From: an archaeon
Lineage (GTDB): Archaea; Nanobdellota; Nanobdellia; Woesearchaeales; GW2011-AR9
Direction of reading: 5' to 3'
Length of the DNA: 61,506 nt
Assembly (NCBI GenBank): GCA_023259115.1
Contig: JAHFQW010000002.1
Location: 84,392 to 145,897 of the forward strand
The position numbers and the translations under genes are program-made. A model generated the notes under the pieces. It had not been told where the DNA came from. It made no database searches and was given only the letters and a program-made list of their open reading frames with translations. Below are positions 40,991 through 48,246 of this stretch, one piece after another (positions within the stretch are counted from its first letter, which is position 1; the number at the start of each line of letters is the position of its first letter).

Positions 40991-41467
40991 TCATGCTTTA
41001 TCTTTTTTTAAGCTGATGAATGCTGGACCAGTATAATTATACGCGGCTTGGGCAAATTGTTCGGTTTCTTTGCCGTCTTTGGGGAAGAAAGAATGGGTAT
41101 TTTTGAGCAGGCCCATGAGGACTTTGCCGTTTAATTCTGAGTGGGTTGGTCCTTGGGTAGGATAATCGGCGTAGCCAACTAATTTTACGTTGACGTTTTG
41201 CTGGTCGATATCTAATTTTACTTGTTCGAATGGCCGTTCAATGAGAAAAGGAGTTATGGTATAAACCCAAGGTTTAAGGCCTTCGAGAGCCATTCCTGCG
41301 GCGACACCAATCATACTTTGTTCGCAGATGCCTATGTTGATGAACCGCTCGGGAAATTTTGCTCTATATGTGTCAAAGACTTTATACCCTATGTCTCCGA
41401 CTAAGAGATAAATATCTTTATCTTGTTCTGCAAGTTGGGCAATGACTTCTCCAAATTTTTTTCTCAT
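40991..41467 (-). CDS. Transketolase-like subunit, pyrimidine-binding domain only
   Basis: A 158-residue protein covering only the transketolase PYR domain: VGDIGYKVFDTYRAKFPERFINIGICEQSMIGVAAGMA with the catalytic-type Glu in GICEQ, then TQGPTHSE. Ordinary C-terminal transketolase subunits are about 310 residues and include a further C-terminal domain that is absent here. It pairs with the PP-domain subunit directly upstream (41515). The pair could make sedoheptulose-7-phosphate for heptose synthesis, or transfer a ketol group to a sugar nucleotide. Confidence 0.8.
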   Translation of the reverse strand: MRKKFGEVIAQLAEQDKDIYLLVGDIGYKVFDTYRAKFPERFINIGICEQSMIGVAAGMALEGLKPWVYTITPFLIERPFEQVKLDIDQQNVNVKLVGYADYPTQGPTHSELNGKVLMGLLKNTHSFFPKDGKETEQFAQAAYNYTGPAFISLKKDKA

Positions 41468-41514
41468 GGTTTGTTCTCTTTAAATTAGGTTTTAATGTTG
41501 GTTCTGTTTTTTTA

Positions 41515-42270
41515 TTAATTTTGTTGTAATTCTGTATAGGCCATTGCTATTTCTTCATTTTTTGGCAGGCGGGAGTGCCATTTTGGGTCGTTTTCAAAGC
41601 AGCTGATACCTTTACCTTTGGTGGTGTGAGCGAGAATAACGGAGGGTTTTTCTGAGGAGGTGTTGTTTAAAGCGTGAGTGAGTTCGGAAAAGGAATGGCC
41701 GTTTACTTCTTGGACGTGCCAGTTAAATGCCTGCCATTTTTGAGCGAGGTTGTGAAGGGAGAGAGCGTCATCGATTCTGCTGAGGGCTTGAATTTTGTTA
41801 TAGTCTATGATGACGACGAGATTATTTAATTGATGATGTGCGGCGATGAGCATACTTTCCCATGTTGTGCCTTCTTGACATTCGCCATCAGACATGAGGA
41901 CATAAATTTTTCCAGGGGTGTGTTTGATTTTTCTGGCGAGAGCCATACCAGTGGAAATAGGCAGGCCGTGGCCTAAACTTCCAGTAGTGCAGTGGATGCC
42001 ATTTTTTGGATCGATTTCAGGATGGGTTCCAATATGGGGATTGTAGCCTTTTTCACGTAATACTAAATAGTAGGGGAATGAGGAGTGTCCTTTACTTAAG
42101 ACGAATTTATCTTCGGGTTTAAGAATTACTTCATAGATGGTGAGAAGGATTTCAATTAAAGAGAGGCTTCCACCAATGTGGGCTTCTTTATGTTCGAGAC
42201 AGAGATCTACGAATTCTTTGCGCAGTTTTTTTGCTTTTTTTTCCAGATGGTCGTATTGATTGCTGTTCAT
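41515..42270 (-). CDS. Transketolase, N-terminal (thiamine-pyrophosphate-binding) subunit
   Basis: A 251-residue subunit with the transketolase PP domain: LEHKEAHIGGSLSLIEIL, LSKGHSS, TGSLGHGLPISTGMA and the TPP/Mg motif SDGECQEG...VVIIDYN. The split into two genes is usual in archaea. I chose ATG 42270; an in-frame GTG at 42291 lies about 25 nt from a TATA-like ATTATATAAAG (42311-42321), so the longer form is possible. The partner subunit follows after 47 nt. A link to the heptose fusions (through sedoheptulose-7-phosphate) is inference. Confidence 0.85.
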   Translation of the reverse strand: MNSNQYDHLEKKAKKLRKEFVDLCLEHKEAHIGGSLSLIEILLTIYEVILKPEDKFVLSKGHSSFPYYLVLREKGYNPHIGTHPEIDPKNGIHCTTGSLGHGLPISTGMALARKIKHTPGKIYVLMSDGECQEGTTWESMLIAAHHQLNNLVVIIDYNKIQALSRIDDALSLHNLAQKWQAFNWHVQEVNGHSFSELTHALNNTSSEKPSVILAHTTKGKGISCFENDPKWHSRLPKNEEIAMAYTELQQN

Positions 42271-42339
42271 GTTATATTTGATTACTCTCACTTTTAGTTA
42301 AAATGTTTGCTTTATATAATTTATGTAAGAGTTATTACT

Positions 42340-44139
42340 CTATGTGTTAGTGTATATCTGCGGATTACATTCTTGAATGTGGTTGAGCATTTGTTGTGCT
42401 TTTTCAAGCTGGATTTCTTTTGTTTTTTCTTCTGCGGGGTGATTTGCGAAATTGCGTCTTGATTGATGCTCGGGTACGAATTCGTTGAGGATGATGAGGC
42501 ACCAGATCAATCCTACAAGCGGGTAGATGATTTGGAGTCGTTGGTTTGTTTTGGGGTTGTTGAGATGGGAGAGGATATTTGTGGAAAATATTTTTTTGTT
42601 TGTTTCATTTAATTGCATGGCAGGATGGAGCAGAAAATCAGAAATAGTTTTCAGAGGGTCATCGATGCCAAAATATTCAAAATCGAGAAAGATCATGGGT
42701 TCTTGTTTTGTTTGAGAATTGCCGGTGTGTAGATTGAGGGTGCGTAGCGCGTTGTGGAAACCAAAATCACAGGGACTGAGGATTTTTTCTGGACATGGTG
42801 TGTTGAGGGTTAGTTGTTGTTCTGTGAGGAGACTTTTTGTTTTGGTGAGGGTTTTCTCTAGCTGGGGCAGAAATTGATGTGTGAGGAAGTGATGGAGTTT
42901 GTGTTGAATTGCGGTGTGGTTAGGGGTTTGGTTGAGGTGCTGCAATCGGCGATGAATTATGTTGATGTAGTCTTGTGTGGTGAAACAGGCATCAGAGGCG
43001 TTGGTGAATGGTGTAGGTGAGGATTGTCTTGTTTTATTTATCTGTTTGAGAAAAGAGGCGGCAGCATCTATGTCGCTTTCGGTTATTTCTTCTGGGGTGA
43101 TTTTTGTTCCTTCAATGAATGTGTAGAGAGCGATTTTGGGCTGGTTGGTTGTTACGGGAGAAGATTTAATGATTGGTTTGGGAATTGTTCTGATGCCTTG
43201 TTCCCAGAGATAGGAGAGGGAGGTGAATTCGGTTTCAAGGCGATTACGTTGATCGTTTGGGTGTGAGTAATACACTTTTAGGAGATATTTTTGAGGTTTG
43301 GTATTTCTGTTTTTTGTGGTTAAGAGATAGACTTGGTTGTTTTTTCCTCCTTCGATTCTGTTGAGGGTGATGGTTTCTTGGGGTATTTCTGTTTTGTTTA
43401 ATAGTTCTTGAGCAGATTTTTTGATATGATCTTCTTTTTTTCTTTCTTCTTTTTCCTGCTCTATTCCTGCGGTTATTATTTCTGAGATTTCTTGGAAAGA
43501 GGATGCAATATGTAGGTTGTTGAGAGGATTAGGCATACTCTTTGTGTTATTGTGTTTAGGCGTATTCTCTGTGTTATTATTTTTATTTTGGGGATTTTTA
43601 TTAAAATGGGGGTTGTAGAGGATTTTTTTTGTTTCTTTTGGGAAGGTAGGGAATTGGAAGGTTTCTTCTAGGTCGTCTATAAAGTGGGTGCAGTTGAGGA
43701 TCTTGATGCGGGCAATTTTTTGTTCTTGTGTTGGTTCAAAGTAAATTTGTTGTGTGGTTAGTCCTGTTTGTGTGTTGAATAGTTTTTGTTCTGCCATCCA
43801 GTTTAAAGCAGCTTTTTGGAGATCTGTTCCTGTTTTGTATAAGTTGGAGTATTTTGTTTTATGGCTGATGATGTAATAGGGAATGTTTTGTTGATGGCAG
43901 AGTTGGAAGAATTCTTGTATGCCTGGGTTAAGTATGGCGTGAGAAATGAAGTCGCCGTAGGCTTGTGCTTGGATTTCTTGCCATTTGAGATCGCCATTAG
44001 GGAGTTTGCGGATGGTATCTCTGATGTCTTTTTTGTTTTGGTTAGTTGCGGGGGGGATGAATGATTTTTGAAGAGCGAGAGAATAGATTAGTTGGTCGTA
44101 GTTGATGATGGTGTTGTCGAAGTCGATGCCGATTATCAT
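42340..44139 (-). CDS. HAD-like hydrolase fused to an aminoglycoside-phosphotransferase-fold kinase
   Basis: A 599-residue fusion. Residues 1-200 are HAD-like: IIGIDFDNTIINYD (nucleophile Asp), YYIISHKT (motif II) and CTHFIDDLEETF (metal motif). An Asn/Lys/Thr-rich linker follows. Residues about 245-590 have the APH/choline-kinase fold: YLLKVYYS lysine, ALYTFIEGT hinge, LSPCDFGFHNAL catalytic loop (Cys replaces the usual His of HxDxxxxN) and IFLDFEYFG metal motif. A phosphatase and a kinase in one chain suggest phosphate exchange on a sugar. It is the first gene of a minus-strand run into the transketolase pair. Confidence 0.77.
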   Translation of the reverse strand: MIIGIDFDNTIINYDQLIYSLALQKSFIPPATNQNKKDIRDTIRKLPNGDLKWQEIQAQAYGDFISHAILNPGIQEFFQLCHQQNIPYYIISHKTKYSNLYKTGTDLQKAALNWMAEQKLFNTQTGLTTQQIYFEPTQEQKIARIKILNCTHFIDDLEETFQFPTFPKETKKILYNPHFNKNPQNKNNNTENTPKHNNTKSMPNPLNNLHIASSFQEISEIITAGIEQEKEERKKEDHIKKSAQELLNKTEIPQETITLNRIEGGKNNQVYLLTTKNRNTKPQKYLLKVYYSHPNDQRNRLETEFTSLSYLWEQGIRTIPKPIIKSSPVTTNQPKIALYTFIEGTKITPEEITESDIDAAASFLKQINKTRQSSPTPFTNASDACFTTQDYINIIHRRLQHLNQTPNHTAIQHKLHHFLTHQFLPQLEKTLTKTKSLLTEQQLTLNTPCPEKILSPCDFGFHNALRTLNLHTGNSQTKQEPMIFLDFEYFGIDDPLKTISDFLLHPAMQLNETNKKIFSTNILSHLNNPKTNQRLQIIYPLVGLIWCLIILNEFVPEHQSRRNFANHPAEEKTKEIQLEKAQQMLNHIQECNPQIYTNT

Positions 44140-44209
44140 GTTTTTTATTATTTCTTTTCTGTTTCTTTTTTGGTTGATTTATTTTTTTTTGAATGCGGGA
44201 TGTTGCTTT

Positions 44210-44304
44210 ATAGATAATTCTGTGGGTTATACTACATTTTGTACAGAATTATCTAATAAGACAATTCTGAATAGTTGTCATATCAGTAACAGAATTGTCT
44301 ATAT
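44210..44304 (+). repeat. Double-hairpin element (AATTCTGT pair)
   Basis: Two related hairpins in tandem: AGATAATTCTGT/ACAGAATTATCT (44212-44254, 19-nt loop) and AGACAATTCTG/CAGAATTGTCT (44259-44300, 20-nt loop). TTTATAG and CTATATAAA ends suggest a closing stem. It shares the 44140-44488 gap with the family B element. Confidence 0.7.
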
Positions 44305-44344
44305 AAACATTGTCGAACGGTGTTAGGGGGTTCTTTCTCTATAC

Positions 44345-44432
44345 GTGCGGCACTAATTAATCAAATATTTTGTTAGTGCCGCCCTATATATATACGGCTT
44401 TTATATGTTCGATAATTTACTGCCGTATCTAT
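44345..44432 (+). repeat. Double-hairpin element, family B (empty copy)
   Basis: Hairpin 1 is GCGGCACTAA (44347-44356) with TTAGTGCCGC (44373-44382), loop TTAATCAAATATTTTG. Hairpin 2 is ATACGGC (44392-44398) with GCCGTAT (44422-44428). The right 60 bp differs at one base from 38399-38458. The short loop shows the pre-insertion state of the copy at 38161. Confidence 0.85.
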
Positions 44433-44456
44433 AAATAGGAAGGTATTTTTAATAAG

Positions 44457-44466
44457 CTTTAAATAG
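44457..44466 (+). promoter_or_regulatory. TATA-like box of the SDR gene at 44489
   Basis: CTTTAAATAG is about 28 nt before ATG 44489 and follows the family B element, as at 38469. Confidence 0.45.
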
Positions 44467-44488
44467 GGCGGTTTTGTGTGGAAAATGT

Positions 44489-45484
44489 ATGAATAAAGCA
44501 ATTGTGACAGGGGGAGCGGGGTTTATTGGTTCGCATATGGTGGAGTTATTGCTTGAGCAGGGATTTGAGGTTATTGTGCTTGATGATTTGTCCAATGGGC
44601 AGTTAGATAATGTGGAACTGTTTAAGGATAATTCTAATTATAAGTTTTATCAGGTTGATTTGGCGCAGCCGTTTGATGATGCGATGTTTGCGGGTGTTAC
44701 GTATGTGTTTCACATGGCGGCGTTGGCGGATATTGTGCCATCCATTGAAGAACCGGTGAAGTATCATACTGCAAATGTGACGGGAACGATTCGGGTTTTG
44801 GAGGCGTGTCGGAAGTATGGGGTGAAGAAGTTGGTCTATAGTGCGTCTTCATCATGTTATGGGATTCCGGAGAGGTATCCAACGGATGAGAATGCGGATA
44901 TACGGCCAGAATATCCGTATGCGTTTGCGAAATATGTGGCGGAAGAGTATGTTCTGTTTTGGCACAAGTTGTATAAGCTGCCGGTTATCTGTTTGAGGTA
45001 TTTTAATGTGTATGGAACGAGAGCGCGAACAAATGGAACATATGGGGCGGTGTTTAAAGTATTTTTATCACAGAAGTTACATGGCAAGCCGTTGACGATT
45101 GTGGGTGATGGTGAACAGACGAGGGATTTTACGTATGTGACAGATGTTGCTCGAGCGAATTTGATGGCGGCGGAGTCGGTATTGAATGGGGAGATACTTA
45201 ATGTTGGGACGGGGAGACCACAGTCGGTAAATTATTTGGCGGAGTTGATTGTGGGAAAAGATGGCGCAAAAGTGTATATCCCAAAACGACCTGGGGAACC
45301 GGATTCGACGCATGCGGATATCACACGAGCACGAAAGTTGCTGAATTGGGAACCAAGAGTTTCGTTTGAAGAGGGTGTTAGAATAATGCTTAAGAATATT
45401 GACTATTGGGAGAGCGCACCGGTGTGGGATAAGGAGTCAATTGAGAAAGCAACTAAATCGTGGTTTACGTATTTATCAAAGTGA
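44489..45484 (+). CDS. UDP-glucose 4-epimerase-like SDR
   Basis: A 331-residue extended SDR: MNKAIVTGGAGFIGSHMVE, VDLAQPFDD, SASSSCYG, catalytic YAFAK, and LRYFNVYGTRARTNGTYGAVF, typical of the GalE/WbpP group of UDP-sugar 4-epimerases. The FNVYG...RDFTYVTD pattern is the normal substrate-binding lobe. Substrate (UDP-Glc, UDP-GlcNAc or uronic acid) cannot be fixed from sequence. I chose ATG 44489; an upstream TTG at 44474 would add five residues and lies inside the expected leader. Confidence 0.86.
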   Translation: MNKAIVTGGAGFIGSHMVELLLEQGFEVIVLDDLSNGQLDNVELFKDNSNYKFYQVDLAQPFDDAMFAGVTYVFHMAALADIVPSIEEPVKYHTANVTGTIRVLEACRKYGVKKLVYSASSSCYGIPERYPTDENADIRPEYPYAFAKYVAEEYVLFWHKLYKLPVICLRYFNVYGTRARTNGTYGAVFKVFLSQKLHGKPLTIVGDGEQTRDFTYVTDVARANLMAAESVLNGEILNVGTGRPQSVNYLAELIVGKDGAKVYIPKRPGEPDSTHADITRARKLLNWEPRVSFEEGVRIMLKNIDYWESAPVWDKESIEKATKSWFTYLSK

Positions 45485-45505
45485 ACAGTTTAGGAGGATG
45501 TGAGT

Positions 45506-46543
45506 ATGATGACAGAGATTAAATTTAATAAAGATATCAAGAGAATACTGGTTACAGGAGGAGCAGGATATGTTGGTTCGGTACTTGTGCCAAATTTAGT
45601 GCGGGCGGGTTATGCGGTAACGGTACTTGATATGTTTTGGTTTTGGAATTCTGTGGAAGAGTATGCAACAACATTGGGGATTGAGAGTAATACGCAGTTG
45701 ATTCTTGTTAAAGGAGATTTGCGTAATACGAGTGATGTGTTACGGGCGCTGCAGGGTGTGGATACGGTGATTCATTTGGCGTGTATTTCAAATGATCCGA
45801 GTTCGGATTTGAATCGTGATTTTACGCATGCGGTTAATTATGATGGGTCGTTGAATGTGATTGATTTATCAAAAGCGTATGGGGTGACGCGATTTATTTA
45901 TGCATCTTCGAGCAGTGTGTATGGGGTGAAGAGTGAGCCAAAAGTAACAGAGGATTTGGTGCTTGAACCTTTGACGCAGTATTCCCAATTAAAAGTAGAG
46001 ATTGAACATTATTTATTGCATCGATTGGATGATACTTTTCAAGGGGTTATTATACGTCCTTCGACGGTATGTGGCTATTCACCGCGTCAACGATTAGATG
46101 TGGTGGTAAATATCTTGACAAATTTGGCGTTTAATAAAGGGAAGATTACGCTCTTTGGCGGGGATCAGCTGAGACCAAATATTCATATTACGGATATGGT
46201 GAATTTATATGAGTTTTTATTGCAGGTGCCTATTGAGAATATTAATCGTAGAGTGTATAATGTTGGGGATGAAAATTTGACGGTTACGCAGATTGCAGAA
46301 CTTGTGCGAGAGGTTGTGGGAAAAGTGGATGTGGAAGTAAAAGAAACGAATGATCCTCGTTCATATCGGGTGTGTTCGGATAAAATTAAAGAGGAGATTG
46401 GTTTTATGTCAACACATACTGTTCGAGAAGCGATTGTTGATTTGGTGAAGGCTTTTAAAGAGGGAAAATTGCCTACGGTTGATGAGGAGAAGTATGTTAA
46501 TATGAAGAGGATGAAAAGGTTATTGGAGAGAGGGGATGCGTAG
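45506..46543 (+). CDS. NAD-dependent epimerase/dehydratase (extended SDR)
   Basis: A 345-residue SDR: RILVTGGAGYVGSVLV, LACISNDPSSD, ASSSSVYG, catalytic YSQLK, and LRPNIHITDMVNLY. It belongs with 37020-38036 and the SDR half of 46608-48026 in a subgroup common in LPS loci whose reaction is not firmly known. It may provide the 4,6-dehydratase or heptose epimerase activity otherwise missing here (inference). GGAGG at 45493-45497 is a good ribosome site for ATG 45506. It lies 21 nt after the 4-epimerase gene. Confidence 0.83.
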   Translation: MMTEIKFNKDIKRILVTGGAGYVGSVLVPNLVRAGYAVTVLDMFWFWNSVEEYATTLGIESNTQLILVKGDLRNTSDVLRALQGVDTVIHLACISNDPSSDLNRDFTHAVNYDGSLNVIDLSKAYGVTRFIYASSSSVYGVKSEPKVTEDLVLEPLTQYSQLKVEIEHYLLHRLDDTFQGVIIRPSTVCGYSPRQRLDVVVNILTNLAFNKGKITLFGGDQLRPNIHITDMVNLYEFLLQVPIENINRRVYNVGDENLTVTQIAELVREVVGKVDVEVKETNDPRSYRVCSDKIKEEIGFMSTHTVREAIVDLVKAFKEGKLPTVDEEKYVNMKRMKRLLERGDA

Positions 46544-46569
46544 GTCCATTCTTATGTTTTTGTTGTTGA

Positions 46570-46604
46570 TATTTTTTTGATTTTGCTTTTTCTTATTGTT
46601 ACTT
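46570..46604 (+). terminator. T-rich terminator-like stretch
   Basis: Runs of five to seven T (ATATTTTTTTGATTTTGC, then TTTTTC) follow the stop of the plus-strand SDR gene, before the convergent minus-strand gene. Archaeal transcription often stops at such T-runs without a hairpin. Confidence 0.35.
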
Positions 46605-46607
46605 AGG

Positions 46608-48026
46608 TTAATTTTTCTTTAATGTTTGTTCATACCATTTGTCGTTGTAATAGATTGAATTAGTGTAATTGTCATAGTTTCCTTGCTGTAGGGAGGTGGC
46701 AATTTCAGTGATGCCGTCTTGGAGGGTGAGAGAGGGGAGGAAGGCAAGCTGAGTGTTAATTTTTGAGAAGTCGACTTTGTAGTTGCGTTTATCAATATTT
46801 TTTTCTTGGATGACAACGTCTGATGCGGGGTAGAGTGTTTTAATGTGCTCACCAATATGGTTAATGGTGTAGTTGTGCTGATTGCCACCTACGTTGAATA
46901 TTTCACATTTGACTTTTTCTAGTGGCGCTTCGATGATGGCGGTGATGGCACGGGAGAGATCCGCGACGTGAATTAATGGACGCCATTGATCGCCACCAAA
47001 GATGGTTATTTTTCCCTCTTTTATGGCTTTTAGAGTGAGGGTATTGACGACGAGATCAAAGCGCATTCGGGGTGATTGGCCAAAGACGGTGGCGAAGCGT
47101 AGGATAGTGGGGGAGAAGATGCCATCGGCGAGTCCGAGGATGGTGCGTTCTGATTCTAGTTTCATACGGGCATATAACGATAATGGGTTGGTGGTTGATT
47201 TTTCATGGAGAAGTTCTTCATCTATGGTGGAACCGTAGACGCTGCAAGATGAGGCGTAGATGAAGCGATTTATTTGAAAATGTTTACAGGCAGTGGCAAT
47301 GATGGATGTTGAGAGGTAATTGATTTGTTGAGTGGCGGCGGGATCTATGGCACAGGCGGGATCACCAACGATTTCGGCGAGGTGCACAACAGTGTCAACT
47401 TGTTGGATGGCTTTGATGATGTCTTCTACATGGCTGACATCCCCTGGGATGATTGTGAGGTGAGGATTAGTTTTGATGGATTCAAGGGGTGAGGGGCCGA
47501 ATATGAATTTGTCAAGTACGGTTACATTATAGCCTTTCTCTAGCAGTTGTCTTGTAAGAACGGAACCGATATAGCCCGCGCCGCCAGTTATGAGAATGCG
47601 TTTTTGTTTCATGCTTAATTCGATTTTTTGTTGAGATGTTTCTATTTTTGAGAAAAGAGAGGAAGTGTTTCTTGTGATATTCATGATTTCTTCTTTCAAG
47701 AGGATGTCTTGGATTTTTTTTTCTTCGTCTAGTACAGGGAGATGGTTGAGGTTAGGTTTTTGTGTTATGATGTCTGTGACGTTTTGGGGTGTGTAATTTG
47801 TGTTGAGGGTGGTGGGATTTTTGTTCATGAGCTCTTCTATGCTTGTTGTGAGGCTGATACCTTTGATGATGGCGCGGCGGATATCTCCATCTGTCACTAA
47901 TCCCATGAATTTTTTTTGAGAATCAACGACTAGAGCAATGCCATGGCCGTTGTGGTCTATTTTTTGCATGACTTGTTTGAGTGAGTCATTTTGATGTACG
48001 AGGAAGAGTTCTATATTTTTTTTCAT
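46608..48026 (-). CDS. CBS-domain pair fused to an SDR epimerase/dehydratase
   Basis: A 472-residue fusion. Residues 1-115 hold two CBS motifs (GIALVVDSQKKFMGLVTDGDIRRA and HLPVLDEEKKIQDIL), a pattern also seen ahead of nucleotidyltransferases in sugar clusters. Residues about 140-460 are an extended SDR: RILITGGAGYIGSVLT, LAEIVGDPACA, ASSCSVYG, catalytic YARMK and WRPLIHVADLS. CBS pairs usually bind adenosine nucleotides, so the SDR may be regulated by energy charge or SAM (inference). The CBS-SDR order is unusual. It is close to 37020-38036 in the SDR half. Confidence 0.83.
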   Translation of the reverse strand: MKKNIELFLVHQNDSLKQVMQKIDHNGHGIALVVDSQKKFMGLVTDGDIRRAIIKGISLTTSIEELMNKNPTTLNTNYTPQNVTDIITQKPNLNHLPVLDEEKKIQDILLKEEIMNITRNTSSLFSKIETSQQKIELSMKQKRILITGGAGYIGSVLTRQLLEKGYNVTVLDKFIFGPSPLESIKTNPHLTIIPGDVSHVEDIIKAIQQVDTVVHLAEIVGDPACAIDPAATQQINYLSTSIIATACKHFQINRFIYASSCSVYGSTIDEELLHEKSTTNPLSLYARMKLESERTILGLADGIFSPTILRFATVFGQSPRMRFDLVVNTLTLKAIKEGKITIFGGDQWRPLIHVADLSRAITAIIEAPLEKVKCEIFNVGGNQHNYTINHIGEHIKTLYPASDVVIQEKNIDKRNYKVDFSKINTQLAFLPSLTLQDGITEIATSLQQGNYDNYTNSIYYNDKWYEQTLKKN

Positions 48027-48043
48027 AGGTTTATGTTTTATGT

Positions 48044-48138
48044 TTAGAGGAGTTTGAATAACTATATCTAATTTGTCAAACTCCTCTAAGAAGAACTTTG
48101 AAATTGATGAAATAATGGATTATTCAAAGTTCTCTTTA
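48044..48138 (+). repeat. Double-hairpin element, family A (minimal copy)
   Basis: Hairpin 1 is TTAGAGGAGTTTGA (48044-48057) with TCAAACTCCTCTAA (48076-48089), perfect over 14 bp. Hairpin 2 is GAACTTTGAA (48093-48102) with TTCAAAGTTC (48123-48132). No inserts are present. Confidence 0.82.
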
Positions 48139-48180
48139 GATTTATTTTTTTATTTTAGTTCTTTTTTGATGTTTGTGCTT

Positions 48181-48232
48181 TTGGTAGACTTTGAATATTG
48201 ATTATTATATGACTTATTCAAAGTCCTCTATA
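48181..48232 (+). repeat. Partial family A element (right end only)
   Basis: TTGGTA-GA-CTTTGAATA at 48181-48197 with TATTCAAAGTC (48215-48225), then CTCTATA. This matches the right end of the copy at 31442, including the TTGGTA insert boundary, without a left half. It is a truncated relic. Confidence 0.65.
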
Positions 48233-48246
48233 TTATTTTATTTTTT

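Noticed and set aside
46608-48026. SDR half as a definite RmlB (dTDP-glucose 4,6-dehydratase)
   Set aside because: The sequence lacks the RmlB-specific pattern I would expect; the role stays open.
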